DNA from: a virus
DNA length: 35,531 nt
IMG/VR virus record: IMGVR_UViG_3300025383_001390
Coordinates: 1 to 35,531 of that record
Direction: 5' to 3' (one strand)
Part shown: positions 16,676-25,811 of the stretch, piece by piece
How positions within the stretch are numbered: position 1 is the stretch's first letter
How the letters are laid out: each line of letters begins with the position of its first letter
Notes under the pieces: generated by a model
Seen by the model: only the letters and a program-made list of their open reading frames with translations
The model's database searches: none
Told to the model about the DNA's origin: nothing
Position numbers and translations under genes: made by a program

Positions 16676-19600
16676 ATGATACTAAGCGCTGCACCAGTTA
16701 TTTTAAAATACGGATACGATAATAATATATCGTTTAAGGGTGGTGTTGTGCATACATTTGACGGTTTAAATTACAGTGATAGTCCTTTTTTAGCCAGTGC
16801 AACGGATGTTGCTCTTAACAACGAACAATTATTAGTATTAACAAGTAGTATAAAACTTAGCGATTGTGTATTACCTGTAACTGTACCTGCACCTGAAAGT
16901 TACATTTATAGTACTTTAATACAAGATTATGCAGGTAATTACTTATATTCTACAAGTAATGCTATAACAGGTAGTACAATAGGTCTTACAACTAATATAA
17001 ACTTAGCTACAGTATTTAATTTTTACTTCCCTTTATCTGCTAAAACCATACAAATATTTTACACCGTACCAAACAATACCAGTACAAAAAATATATATCT
17101 AGTATGTAATAACAGTCTAAATAGTGTTTCAGGATGTCCTATAGATAATATTAACGATCCAAGCTACTACACGTATTATTATATGTTAAGTGGAGCAGCG
17201 TTTTCACTTATAACAGTTGCTCCTGGTATACAAACACAATGGCTATATAATAACAGCGGCACTTTACAGTTTCATGGTCTATCAGCTGATACACCTAATA
17301 ATATAACTGTACCTGCTAATTTTATATTCTACGCTACACGTTTAAACAATAACAATATAAACAATCAGTTGCAGGCATACGGTCAGTCAGATTTAATTAA
17401 GTATCAAAACGTTAATAACGAACTTATTGTTGGAAACGACACTGGTAATACTAAGTTTAATTACCTTATTAGTAGTGCTTTTAAGACACTTTCATCTGAT
17501 CAAACAGTTAATGCAAATGCTAATATATTAAAGAACTACTATTCCCCAATGCACAATCAAAGTGCGGTACTTAGTTCTTCTCTTAGGTATTACACAAAGC
17601 TGTATACTGGTCTTAACGAAACCACTGGTTTTGATAAGATTTATTTAGGTTATAATGCAAGCACGTCAAACATAATTTTTACAAAAGATACTAGCACATA
17701 TTTTCATTACCCATACGGTACAAATACATTACCATTAAGTTCTTCAACGTTGATAGATTACGGTGCAAGGGCAGACATTACACCTTACCGTTCTGATAAA
17801 ATATTTAAAAAAGTAGCTGATTATAAAAATTACAGCAATTGGGGTAATAGTACAAATAGTTCTCGTAGCGGTATGTATTTTTGTTCTTGGTTATCGGCAG
17901 GTAATATCGGTACTGGTAACGGACGTCCAGTTTGGGTGGATAGATATTATAATCCAAGATATGTAAATGTACAGTCTTTAACTGAAAGTGCCCCTAATAT
18001 ATTAACTAACAGTTCTAATAACTATCCTAACTTAATATGGGATGTACCTTCAACTTTAACATTCGATCCAGGTGTATTGTATTATTACGACCGTGTAGGA
18101 GATGTTGATAACAACACTATAGTAGAAAGTATTACAGGTTTAACCTATAATATTAATAGTTGGAATACGAACTTAATTAATAATGTAACAGGTTTAACAG
18201 CTGGTCAAATTGTAAATTATACGAGTGCTAATTCAGTTACAGATGATAATTTAAGAACGCCTTATTATGATGTTGGTACTACGTATGGTTTTATAGACAC
18301 TAAAAACACTGATTTTAACTCTAATCAAGGTAACACATTATCATTTTTTGCTTATCAAACAGACTGGACTAATGTAATTGGTGATCAGATTGTAGGTAAT
18401 TACTTTAATGGTGGTATAGGCGTATTTAACAATAATAAAATATTAACACCTTATTTTACTGTTTGTTCGTACACAAGCAACGGTAGTACAGTACAAACTT
18501 ACAACACCGAACTAAGTTTAATTAACACAGAAACATTTACTACACTTAGCGCTACTTCTCCTGCTTTAAGTAGTATTTGGGACACACCAGCGTTTACATT
18601 AAAGGGTACATACGATAACAATTATTATATTGTAGATAACTTCCCTAATAAAAAATATATCTCTACATTCGACCCGGGGGATTTAATTACAAATAAATCA
18701 CCATTAAGTTCTTATATTACATTATCATCTTCAAATATAGTAGATGCGTATACAGTACCTACAAGTTCTGGTAACATTAATATCGTTACTAAAACTCATC
18801 CATCAAATACAAAGGTAACTTATAACTTATTCACTACTACGGGTACTTTACTTTCTTCATTCACTAATACTTCATATAACAATTTCGTATTAGATCTTTC
18901 TGGTAACCCTATTTATTATAACTCTAATATACCTACAACCACTACCGCCACTATGAGTGGTTATGAACTATGGGTAGGTACAAACGGTTGTGTAGATAGT
19001 AATAGTAATGTGTTTACACTTTCCGGTAACGGTATACAAGGTACTGCTGCTAATAGTTGGGTGTTAACTAAAAACGGAACACCTATATTAAGTATAAACA
19101 AGCCTGAATATATTAATTGTGACGGAAACAATAATATATGGATTGCGTATAACACTTATTATGTAGCTAAGGTAGATAATAACGGTAATGTAATTTGGAG
19201 TAAGCAAGTAAATACAACAGATACTGTTGCTACAAATTTCAGCACAAGAGTTATTAACTTTTTAGCTGAAAACACTGCAAGCGGTGTAACTTATTATGGT
19301 TTAGTGATAGATGGTAAGTCTCAATCCTTATACAAAGTAGACAGTAACGGTAATGTTATTAATAAAACATTTGTACCAGGGTTAATACCAGGTGGAGATA
19401 GTTCGGGGTTTGATTATCAAAGAAAGTATATAGCCCCTAAAATAACTACACCTAGTATTCAGGCTAAATTAGTAGTACAAGATTCTACATTAATTAACCC
19501 AGTACCTAATTACATTACTCTAAATTACGGCACTTCTGCATTAGAAACCGGTTGGCATCACTTTGCATTAACATTTGATCAAACCAACACTGCAAAACTC

Positions 19601-20092
19601 TATGTAGATGGTAAAATAGTAAATCAAACAACTATAGTTACACCTACTTCTTCTATATTGTATACTGTTTATAACTATAAAAACAATCCACAAATAGCTA
19701 TCGGTACGAGTAATTTTAAAACAGGTCGTTTAAATGAATGGATATTATTACCAGAAACTTATTTGTTTAGTGGTTATATAGCTGATATACGGTTCTACAA
19801 TATAACACTTAATGCGTCGGATATAAAAGCGTTATCTAAAAACTATTTAAGTAATGAATTTGATAACCTCTCTTGGGTAATACCTACCGGTACACGTGGG
19901 TATATAGAGGAAATCGAGAGATTCTTCTTACATAGATTGCCTGGATCAAAATCTCAATTTTACGATATCAAGATTAAAAACTCTACTATAGTAGATCCTA
20001 ATGTAAGATCTATAGTAGAAAGTAACATAAGAACGGCTGCCACTGCAACTGCTCCTGCATATGCTCAATTGCGTTCCATTATCTGGGAGTAA
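16676..20092 (+). CDS. Very large fibre protein with propeller-like and LamG-like domains
   Basis: A 1138-residue protein, predicted beta-rich throughout with no signal peptide. Residues about 640-900 hold repeating strands with motifs such as G-N-I-N-I-V-T-K, L-D-L-S-G-N-P-I-Y-Y and C-D-G-N-N-N-I-W-I-A-Y, which look like beta-propeller blades. Residues about 905-1065 resemble a laminin-G/concanavalin-like domain: T-G-W-H-H-F-A-L-T-F-D followed by K-L-Y-V-D-G-K and G-Y-I-A-D-I-R-F-Y-N. LamG domains commonly bind sugars, so the protein may recognise host glycans. The end (about 1070-1138) has E-R-F-F-L-H-R-L-P-G-S-K-S and may be the part that attaches to the virion. This is the second largest gene in the window. 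Confidence 0.82.
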   Translation: MILSAAPVILKYGYDNNISFKGGVVHTFDGLNYSDSPFLASATDVALNNEQLLVLTSSIKLSDCVLPVTVPAPESYIYSTLIQDYAGNYLYSTSNAITGSTIGLTTNINLATVFNFYFPLSAKTIQIFYTVPNNTSTKNIYLVCNNSLNSVSGCPIDNINDPSYYTYYYMLSGAAFSLITVAPGIQTQWLYNNSGTLQFHGLSADTPNNITVPANFIFYATRLNNNNINNQLQAYGQSDLIKYQNVNNELIVGNDTGNTKFNYLISSAFKTLSSDQTVNANANILKNYYSPMHNQSAVLSSSLRYYTKLYTGLNETTGFDKIYLGYNASTSNIIFTKDTSTYFHYPYGTNTLPLSSSTLIDYGARADITPYRSDKIFKKVADYKNYSNWGNSTNSSRSGMYFCSWLSAGNIGTGNGRPVWVDRYYNPRYVNVQSLTESAPNILTNSSNNYPNLIWDVPSTLTFDPGVLYYYDRVGDVDNNTIVESITGLTYNINSWNTNLINNVTGLTAGQIVNYTSANSVTDDNLRTPYYDVGTTYGFIDTKNTDFNSNQGNTLSFFAYQTDWTNVIGDQIVGNYFNGGIGVFNNNKILTPYFTVCSYTSNGSTVQTYNTELSLINTETFTTLSATSPALSSIWDTPAFTLKGTYDNNYYIVDNFPNKKYISTFDPGDLITNKSPLSSYITLSSSNIVDAYTVPTSSGNINIVTKTHPSNTKVTYNLFTTTGTLLSSFTNTSYNNFVLDLSGNPIYYNSNIPTTTTATMSGYELWVGTNGCVDSNSNVFTLSGNGIQGTAANSWVLTKNGTPILSINKPEYINCDGNNNIWIAYNTYYVAKVDNNGNVIWSKQVNTTDTVATNFSTRVINFLAENTASGVTYYGLVIDGKSQSLYKVDSNGNVINKTFVPGLIPGGDSSGFDYQRKYIAPKITTPSIQAKLVVQDSTLINPVPNYITLNYGTSALETGWHHFALTFDQTNTAKLYVDGKIVNQTTIVTPTSSILYTVYNYKNNPQIAIGTSNFKTGRLNEWILLPETYLFSGYIADIRFYNITLNASDIKALSKNYLSNEFDNLSWVIPTGTRGYIEEIERFFLHRLPGSKSQFYDIKIKNSTIVDPNVRSIVESNIRTAATATAPAYAQLRSIIWE

Positions 20093-20105
20093 GTAATATA
20101 CAAAC

Positions 20106-23100
20106 ATGGCTAATTGCTTAAACTATCAAATCAATTACGTAGCATACGGCACAAACAATTGGGCTGCAATATATACGTATACTGATTGCTATGGTAACTT
20201 TACTTCCGTTAACAATCAAGGTCCTGGCGATGAGGGAGGTACAGATCTTATTTGTGCAATTGAAGGTTCTTTAAGTATTAGTGTTGGTTCTTTAGCTTAT
20301 ACAGGGCCATCATGTGGTACATACACACCACAATCTCAATCACCGATAGGTAGTTTTGATTCATTAAGCAATGGAACAGTACAAGCTGGTGAATCGTTTT
20401 CAGGTAATGGTTGGGCAGGGTATATAAATGCTGTAGGTGGGTTTCAAAACGCAAATCAAGTTGGTGGTGAAATACGCGACAGTTCAAATAATGTATATGC
20501 TACATTTTCACCTAATTTAGGGGATTCACGTCCTGATGTTAGTCAAAATTTAGGTCTAGGTAATTGTACAGGTAATGATGCTACTGGTTATGGTGTATCT
20601 TGTAATCCGGGATGGGACTTTACAACTAGTATAGGCGATCCAGGTTCATATACTATTATTATCTATGCAAATAATGATAATTTAGTAACAGTTGCAATAG
20701 GTTCTCAATCAATACAAGTAGTAGCTGCTCCCCCACCCCCTCCATCTACTCCAACACCAACACCAGTACCGCCTACTCCTACTCCAACCCCGCCGCCACC
20801 TACTCCTACCCCTACCCCTTCACCTACATATACGGTAACAATTAATACTGACCCAGCTAATACTGGTATAGTATCAGGTGCAGGTACGTACACACAAGGT
20901 GCACAACCTTCTATTTCTATTGATACAAGAGGTTCCGGGTACAATTTCTCGTATTGGTCTGCTGACCCGGGTGTTGTAAACAACATATACTCGCCGTCTA
21001 CTTTTGTTAATACTTTATATAGTAATGTAACAGTAACTGCCGTATTAACACCTGCAGCACCACCACCACCCCCTCCTCCTTCAACACCTTCTTATTACTG
21101 TAATTTAACAATATTTCCAACGTCATTAGGTGGACTTACAACACCTATATTTGTATCGACTGGTACAAACACAGGTACGTTTTTACAAGGTTCTACCCCA
21201 GAAATATATGTAGATAATAGAGTTCCAGGTAGTTTCGGTTATCAATTTGTTCGTTGGGACACTAATGGCACAGGTTCAGTAGTTAACCCGTATGGTAGGG
21301 ATACATTTGTTAACTATATTAGTCAAAACATGACTATTACGGCGGTATTTCAAATACCGCCAACTCCAACACCTACACCTACCCCTACCCCGCCACCACC
21401 ACCACCGGCAACACCTACTCCGACTCCGACAGCAACTCCTCCACCGCCTCCTCCAGGGTCTACACCTACTCCGACTCCTACGGCTACGGCTACTCCTACC
21501 CCGACTCCTACTCCTACGGTAACACGTACACCTACTCCGACTCCTACAGGTGCCCCTACTGCTACGCCTACAATAACTCCAACTCCAACACCTTTACCAC
21601 CCGGTACATTAGCTGTTTATACACCATGGGTTGTTGCACTTACTAACACACCAGTATGGATTGAAAGTATATACCCTGTTTCAAAAGGTGTTACTAAGTA
21701 CGGAATACTTTGGGGAGATAACGGCACAAACCTTACTACATATTCAGTATTACCTAGTGCAGAGAATTTCTTATTATATACATATAGTACACCAGCTTCT
21801 GGTGTCTCTTATTATTCTGTATCAGCTGCAGCCCTAGGTGGTGTAACTGCATTCCCGCGTACACTTTCAAGAGGTTTATCATCAGATTTAACGTATATAC
21901 CGGGATTGTATGTTAAAAACACCTTACCTACATATGATATAGTTAACTATTTTGATCCTACTACACAAACACCAACATTACCTTGGCAGTTAACAGATGT
22001 AAAAGTAGGTTCTAACGAATGGGCAGTTAGCGATGTTATTAATAGTTCGTTTACTAAACTATACGATAATTTTAATTACATTAGTAACATATCTCAGGTT
22101 TTAAATCTTAACAATAAGTTAACACTAATTGAGTGGTGTGCACAACTTTGTGCAAACACGTATTCTACAAGTGTAACAGGTTCCTCTGCATTTGCATGGA
22201 ACACTAATATAGTAGGTTTACCTAATCAAAATAATTTTAATAGTATAAGTGCAAACGGTGTAGCAGATGGTATTATAAAAGATATTAAATCTTATAGATT
22301 TACATCTAATACAGCTCCTGATTATTATACATACATTGCATATAGTTTATCAGGTAGCATACCAGATCACATACAAGTACGTACTAATGATTGGCGTAAT
22401 ACATTGGTGTTGAGCGCAACGAATCTTGGTTATAACTTACCACCATTTACAAGTATTAGCGCTATAGATGTGATTAACAATCAGTTATACATTCTTGATA
22501 ATACAACAGTATATAAAGCTGACTTAGTTGTAACCAATGCGCTATCGAGTTCCGGTTTAGCTAGTTTACAACAAGTTGGTGGTGTATCGGGTACAAGAAC
22601 CAATACAAACGCTTTCAACGTACCTACAGAAATTAAAGCATGTAACGACCTGTTATATGTTTGTGATAGTTTAAACAGTTGTGTAAAAGTTTATAATACA
22701 GCATTAAGTTGGGTGAACACATTGTATGTTGATGTGTTAAGTGCTTATAGTGCACAACGCATTGAGGTTAATCCAATAACTAACAATGTATATGTGTTAG
22801 GTGAATCATTTGCACCTGTCGCTCCAGTCTTAACTAACGTCAATCTTGTTACTGCATTTAAGAGTACGAGTTCATTAACCGAACCGGACACTACAGTTTA
22901 CACTATATCTTGGTCTCACGACGGAGAAAGATTATCTACTACAAACACAAACACGTTATCTTCATTTGCACTTTATGGTTTAGTTGCAGGCGGTCAGAGT
23001 TACTCTTTATTAACAAGTGCGGTCACGTTAAGTACTGCTGCAGTTAATCTTTACGGTTCTATTTATTACCAAACACAAACTGTAACATATGCTGCTGCTT

Positions 23101-23990
23101 CAGGTATTACGTATTCAAATTTTGCAGTACAGGCATTAGGTGGTAACGGTTTTAATTCGAACCTATCTAATACAGTACCAGTACCGGGTAATTTCTATTT
23201 TGATTCTCCTTATGAAGTGTTTGAAATAGATAGTGGTAGTAATTTAGTTAATTCATTTAAATTACCAAGTAATACAAAACATATTACACCAGCTGGTAAC
23301 ATACAATCTACAACAAACATAAACAAGATTGTCATTGACCCTACTGGCGTGTTCTTGTATTTTATCACTGACTACTACATATATAAATATCTTTCAAACG
23401 GTATTGCTTTAAACCGTATGGCAGATCCAACTGCAGACACGTTAGTTGGTGCAGGTGCAACTTCACCAAATGAGGAAAAATTTAAAACCGCATTTATTGA
23501 TAATAGATTAAACTTCTTTATTTGTACAGATAAGAGAATATTCAAATATATTGATATACCAAGTACATTGAACCTGTACAACACAGGAATAGATTCATTA
23601 TTCATACCTCTTTCTTCAATAACAATTGATCAAAACGAATTCATACAAGACTGGGTTTATAATAAGAGTGTTTTACGTTTATTACAAAACCACGAAATAC
23701 TTTACAAAGCAATACAAAGCAAATACCTAGTAAATCTTGACTCTAACGGTAACCTTATATCTACATTAAACAATTCAGTAGGCTTTACAACTACATCTTT
23801 AAGTAGTATAGATATTGTTACACCTTATTACGTAGACCAAAACTTCTTCATACATAGTAATGAATTTGTAACATCTGACGTAGTTAATAGAGCACTAACT
23901 AACATCTACAACTTACAGCTTAACATGTTAAAGTTAGTATCCCCGGTAATTAATAAACAATTACCATCTCCTATTACTAACAGTATTTAA
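20106..23990 (+). CDS. Giant modular fibre/adhesin with two InlB-like domains and a propeller-like region
   Basis: The largest gene in the window, 1294 residues. Residues 1-205 are a Gly/Asn-rich beta region. After a Pro-Thr linker (about 208-238) comes an InlB-like repeat at 241-318 (Y-T-V-T-I-N-T-D-P start, F-S-Y-W-S-A-D-P), then a poly-Pro linker. A second InlB-like repeat follows at 329-415 (F-V-R-W-D-T-N-G, then I-T-A-V-F). A long Pro-Thr linker covers about 416-500. The remaining 790 residues contain strand repeats of NHL/beta-propeller style (for example E-V-N-P-I-T-N-N-V-Y-V-L-G near 896-908 and D-P-T-G-V-F-L-Y-F near 1079) and a helical C-terminus. It shares linkers and the InlB-like module with the gene at 14223, which points to module exchange. 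The stop overlaps a convergent gene by 4 nt. Confidence 0.85.
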   Translation: MANCLNYQINYVAYGTNNWAAIYTYTDCYGNFTSVNNQGPGDEGGTDLICAIEGSLSISVGSLAYTGPSCGTYTPQSQSPIGSFDSLSNGTVQAGESFSGNGWAGYINAVGGFQNANQVGGEIRDSSNNVYATFSPNLGDSRPDVSQNLGLGNCTGNDATGYGVSCNPGWDFTTSIGDPGSYTIIIYANNDNLVTVAIGSQSIQVVAAPPPPPSTPTPTPVPPTPTPTPPPPTPTPTPSPTYTVTINTDPANTGIVSGAGTYTQGAQPSISIDTRGSGYNFSYWSADPGVVNNIYSPSTFVNTLYSNVTVTAVLTPAAPPPPPPPSTPSYYCNLTIFPTSLGGLTTPIFVSTGTNTGTFLQGSTPEIYVDNRVPGSFGYQFVRWDTNGTGSVVNPYGRDTFVNYISQNMTITAVFQIPPTPTPTPTPTPPPPPPATPTPTPTATPPPPPPGSTPTPTPTATATPTPTPTPTVTRTPTPTPTGAPTATPTITPTPTPLPPGTLAVYTPWVVALTNTPVWIESIYPVSKGVTKYGILWGDNGTNLTTYSVLPSAENFLLYTYSTPASGVSYYSVSAAALGGVTAFPRTLSRGLSSDLTYIPGLYVKNTLPTYDIVNYFDPTTQTPTLPWQLTDVKVGSNEWAVSDVINSSFTKLYDNFNYISNISQVLNLNNKLTLIEWCAQLCANTYSTSVTGSSAFAWNTNIVGLPNQNNFNSISANGVADGIIKDIKSYRFTSNTAPDYYTYIAYSLSGSIPDHIQVRTNDWRNTLVLSATNLGYNLPPFTSISAIDVINNQLYILDNTTVYKADLVVTNALSSSGLASLQQVGGVSGTRTNTNAFNVPTEIKACNDLLYVCDSLNSCVKVYNTALSWVNTLYVDVLSAYSAQRIEVNPITNNVYVLGESFAPVAPVLTNVNLVTAFKSTSSLTEPDTTVYTISWSHDGERLSTTNTNTLSSFALYGLVAGGQSYSLLTSAVTLSTAAVNLYGSIYYQTQTVTYAAASGITYSNFAVQALGGNGFNSNLSNTVPVPGNFYFDSPYEVFEIDSGSNLVNSFKLPSNTKHITPAGNIQSTTNINKIVIDPTGVFLYFITDYYIYKYLSNGIALNRMADPTADTLVGAGATSPNEEKFKTAFIDNRLNFFICTDKRIFKYIDIPSTLNLYNTGIDSLFIPLSSITIDQNEFIQDWVYNKSVLRLLQNHEILYKAIQSKYLVNLDSNGNLISTLNNSVGFTTTSLSSIDIVTPYYVDQNFFIHSNEFVTSDVVNRALTNIYNLQLNMLKLVSPVINKQLPSPITNSI
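20730..20827 (+). repeat. Pro-rich linker repeat
   Basis: About 100 bases coding poly-Pro and Pro-Thr repeats, the first linker of the giant fibre gene. Confidence 0.8.
21357..21600 (+). repeat. Pro-Thr linker repeat
   Basis: About 240 bases of Pro-Thr and poly-Pro codons between the second InlB-like module and the C-terminal half of the giant fibre. Composition matches the linkers at 14818-15258. Confidence 0.85.
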
Positions 23991-24202
23991 GGTAAAAAAC
24001 CTTTTTGAAAATCAAATCCAAGTCTGCGGTTATCTGTATAATACAAACGAAGAACTAGTTGATTTTCTTGCAGATTGCACTTATATAGGGCTTCTTTATG
24101 TGCTTGGTATATGTCCGTAGCAGTTACTATAATTTCCTTGAGAGCTATTTGCTCTGTAGTAACTTCATCGTACAGACCTATAACAGCAATAAATTTCTTC
24201 AT
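23987..24202 (-). CDS. Small hypothetical protein
   Basis: A 71-residue protein on the minus strand. It has a start-like MKKFIAVIGLYDE and an ordinary mix of charged and hydrophobic residues, with a T-A-T-D-I-Y-Q-A-H-K-E-A helix at about 27-38. I prefer it to a plus-strand frame at 24098-24286 because that frame has an odd composition rich in Tyr, Asn and Phe. No family recognised. Its 3' end overlaps the giant fibre stop by 4 nt, so it may mark the boundary between late and early transcription units. Confidence 0.6.
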   Translation of the reverse strand: MKKFIAVIGLYDEVTTEQIALKEIIVTATDIYQAHKEALYKCNLQENQLVLRLYYTDNRRLGFDFQKGFLP

Positions 24203-24264
24203 GTAATGTTCAATTATTTATTGTTGGATACCATAAAGCAAGTGGAATTTTATTTTAACTATAT

Positions 24265-24270
24265 TATAAT
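24265..24270 (+). promoter_or_regulatory. Consensus -10 box (TATAAT)
   Basis: A perfect TATAAT ends 12 nt before the ATG at 24283. No good -35 is seen at the right distance. The leader would be only a few bases. Confidence 0.4.
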
Positions 24271-24282
24271 ACACAGGTTAAT

Positions 24283-24522
24283 ATGAAAACATCATCAAAA
24301 AACACAATCGTACGTGAGTTCAACAATAGAACTATTGGTAATAAGCCAGCTTCGCAACGTTTAACTGCTGCCCTAGCATCAGCTAAGCGCCAAATCAACC
24401 TTTCCAGGTACAGCGTTGTTGGTTTTGATGAACAATATAGCAAGGTATACTTAAAGCCACGTTTCTACAATATTCGTGACACTAAAGGCCGTTTTGCTAG
24501 AGTTTCGAAGTCTCGTCGATAA
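24283..24522 (+). CDS. Small basic protein, possible nucleic-acid binding
   Basis: A 79-residue protein rich in Arg, Lys, Ser and Asn, strongly positive, ending in R-F-A-R-V-S-K-S-R-R. Its composition suggests binding to nucleic acid (histone-like or ribosomal-like) but no family is recognised. It is preceded by a consensus -10 box and followed by a strong intrinsic terminator, so it is a single-gene transcription unit. That setting is typical of highly expressed early phage proteins that act on host transcription or DNA; this role is inference. Confidence 0.72.
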   Translation: MKTSSKNTIVREFNNRTIGNKPASQRLTAALASAKRQINLSRYSVVGFDEQYSKVYLKPRFYNIRDTKGRFARVSKSRR

Positions 24523-24531
24523 TATACATAC

Positions 24532-24572
24532 AGAGCCCTGCATAAATATGCAAATATGCAGGGCTCTTTTTT
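24532..24572 (+). terminator. Strong intrinsic terminator
   Basis: AGAGCCCTGCAT (24532-24543) pairs perfectly with ATGCAGGGCTCT (24556-24567) around a 12-nt A/T loop and is followed by six T. It closes the unit of the small basic protein. Confidence 0.9.
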
Positions 24573-24579
24573 ACAAAGT

Positions 24580-24786
24580 ATGGAAGAGATAGATTTTTTA
24601 GATATAGCATTTCAATGCCGTATGACCTGCGATCAAATAGAAAATACATACGCGGTGCTTGACTTTTTTAATAAAGAAGATCAAATAATAGAAGCTTCAA
24701 CACTTAAAGATATAAAAGCAGAATTACCTGAAAATTTTAAAAATTGGTTAGTTAATTGTAAAGATAAAGTAAATATTATTTTTTAA
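24580..24786 (+). CDS. Small acidic hypothetical protein
   Basis: I place the start at the ATG at 24580 (68 residues). The in-frame ATG at 24556 lies in the descending arm of the terminator and would add MQGSFLQS, which looks like read-through sequence. The protein is acidic with helical stretches (E-E-I-D-F-L-D-I-A-F near the N-terminus and T-L-K-D-I-K-A-E near 38-45). No family recognised. It starts 7 nt after the terminator T-run, so it depends either on read-through or on a promoter I cannot see. Confidence 0.6.
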   Translation: MEEIDFLDIAFQCRMTCDQIENTYAVLDFFNKEDQIIEASTLKDIKAELPENFKNWLVNCKDKVNIIF

Positions 24787-24815
24787 ACAACGCAAATATC
24801 CTATAGCAGAATTAT

Positions 24816-25067
24816 ATGAACCTTACTTTGATTGGTAATGTTACTGAACTTACCGCAGTCGAGCAAAAAGCTCTCTACACAGATGGTGCAGACATTTATA
24901 CAAGTGTGTTTTATTTGGTTGCAGAACCAGAACACTTCACACAAAACGGTAAAGACGTTATACCTAATTCCCCTGCATTAAGAGCTCTCTCTAGAGATGC
25001 AAGCATAAGTTGGATTTTAACCAACTTTAGAGGCAAAAAAGTTGCATTCGGCTCAGCAACAAATTAG
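24816..25067 (+). CDS. Small hypothetical protein
   Basis: An 83-residue protein with a normal composition and no recognised family. The N-terminus M-N-L-T-L-I-G-N-V-T-E-L resembles a short beta strand followed by a turn. A helix is likely around 54-69 (S-P-A-L-R-A-L-S-R-D). No transmembrane segment. Same strand as, and 29 nt after, the acidic small protein. Confidence 0.6.
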   Translation: MNLTLIGNVTELTAVEQKALYTDGADIYTSVFYLVAEPEHFTQNGKDVIPNSPALRALSRDASISWILTNFRGKKVAFGSATN

Positions 25068-25089
25068 ACAAAATACTTAAATATTTTAG

Positions 25090-25118
25090 TTGAAAAAAAT
25101 AAAATAGTGTACTAGTAT
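25090..25118 (+). promoter_or_regulatory. Sigma70-like promoter
   Basis: TTGAAA (25090-25095), a 17-nt spacer, then TAGTAT (25113-25118), ending 7 nt before the ATG at 25126. The leader would be nearly absent, as at dut. Confidence 0.45.
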
Positions 25119-25125
25119 TGGTTTA

Positions 25126-25440
25126 ATGAAAAAGAAAAACAAACAAACAACTGGTTGGGTCGAAGTAGGTGGTGGTTGCTGGGAATACTGGAACTACAAG
25201 AGCTGTTATCTTACTATACGGGAAGAAAACGGTAAGTACATTCCAGCAGTAAATGGTAGTACTGATATACATCATACAAAAGCAATAGACCATTCACCAG
25301 TTATTTGTGATACTGTAGAAGAAGCAAAGCAAAAAATATACGACTATATTGATTGGGTACGTAATATATATAGCCCTGAATACGCAAAACAACAGTATGC
25401 ACAGTTGAATACATTACGTCCAGACGTATATATTGTTTAA
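25126..25440 (+). CDS. Hypothetical protein
   Basis: A 104-residue protein with a Lys-rich start, then an aromatic stretch (C-W-E-Y-W-N-Y-K-S-C, about 18-27) and a helical C-terminal half with T-V-E-E-A-K-Q-K-I-Y-D-Y-I-D (about 63-76). The last feature resembles small phage proteins that fold as a strand-strand-helix domain. No function recognised. The stop overlaps the start of the next gene by 1 nt (taATG), so the two are coupled. A sigma70-like promoter lies just upstream. Confidence 0.65.
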   Translation: MKKKNKQTTGWVEVGGGCWEYWNYKSCYLTIREENGKYIPAVNGSTDIHHTKAIDHSPVICDTVEEAKQKIYDYIDWVRNIYSPEYAKQQYAQLNTLRPDVYIV

Positions 25441-25793
25441 TGAGTATCACACAAATAGTATGGGCAACGCTTATATGGGCCGGTATGATTACGGCTTTAT
25501 ATTCTTTTATTAGTTGGAAGCATGTTAAAGAATGTTATGCAATGTGGTTTGAAAAAAGTTACTGGACTGATTTTAACATTATCGAATTTGTTTCCTGGAC
25601 TGCTAAAGCTATCATTATTATCCCAGGTTTAATATTTGGAATTAATATTTGGCAGTTTTATTATTTAACTTTAATTACTAGCGCTACATTAATCTGGGCT
25701 AGCCGTAAAAAATCACTACCAACGTTAGTCGGGTTTAATACTATGTGGTTGTGGTTAAGTTTGATGGTATTAGCACAACATTGGGTACATTAA
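25440..25793 (+). CDS. Small multi-pass membrane protein
   Basis: A 117-residue protein with about four hydrophobic segments (about 6-24, 52-69, 71-86, 93-113), rich in Trp. It is an inner-membrane protein of unknown role, translationally coupled to the preceding soluble protein. Trp-rich small membrane proteins encoded beside early genes may modify the host envelope or block other phages, but I have no direct evidence for either. Confidence 0.65.
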   Translation: MSITQIVWATLIWAGMITALYSFISWKHVKECYAMWFEKSYWTDFNIIEFVSWTAKAIIIIPGLIFGINIWQFYYLTLITSATLIWASRKKSLPTLVGFNTMWLWLSLMVLAQHWVH

Positions 25794-25811
25794 TTTAATT
25801 GTATAGTCTTT

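Noticed and set aside
23989-24006. Terminator after the giant fibre (AAGG/CCTT with T-run)
   Set aside because: The stem is only four to five base pairs, so it is too weak to call; the T-run may still be accidental.
24098-24286. Plus-strand 62-residue frame opposite the small protein at 23987-24202
   Set aside because: Rich in Tyr, Asn, Phe and Cys without order; the minus-strand frame has a plausible start and composition.
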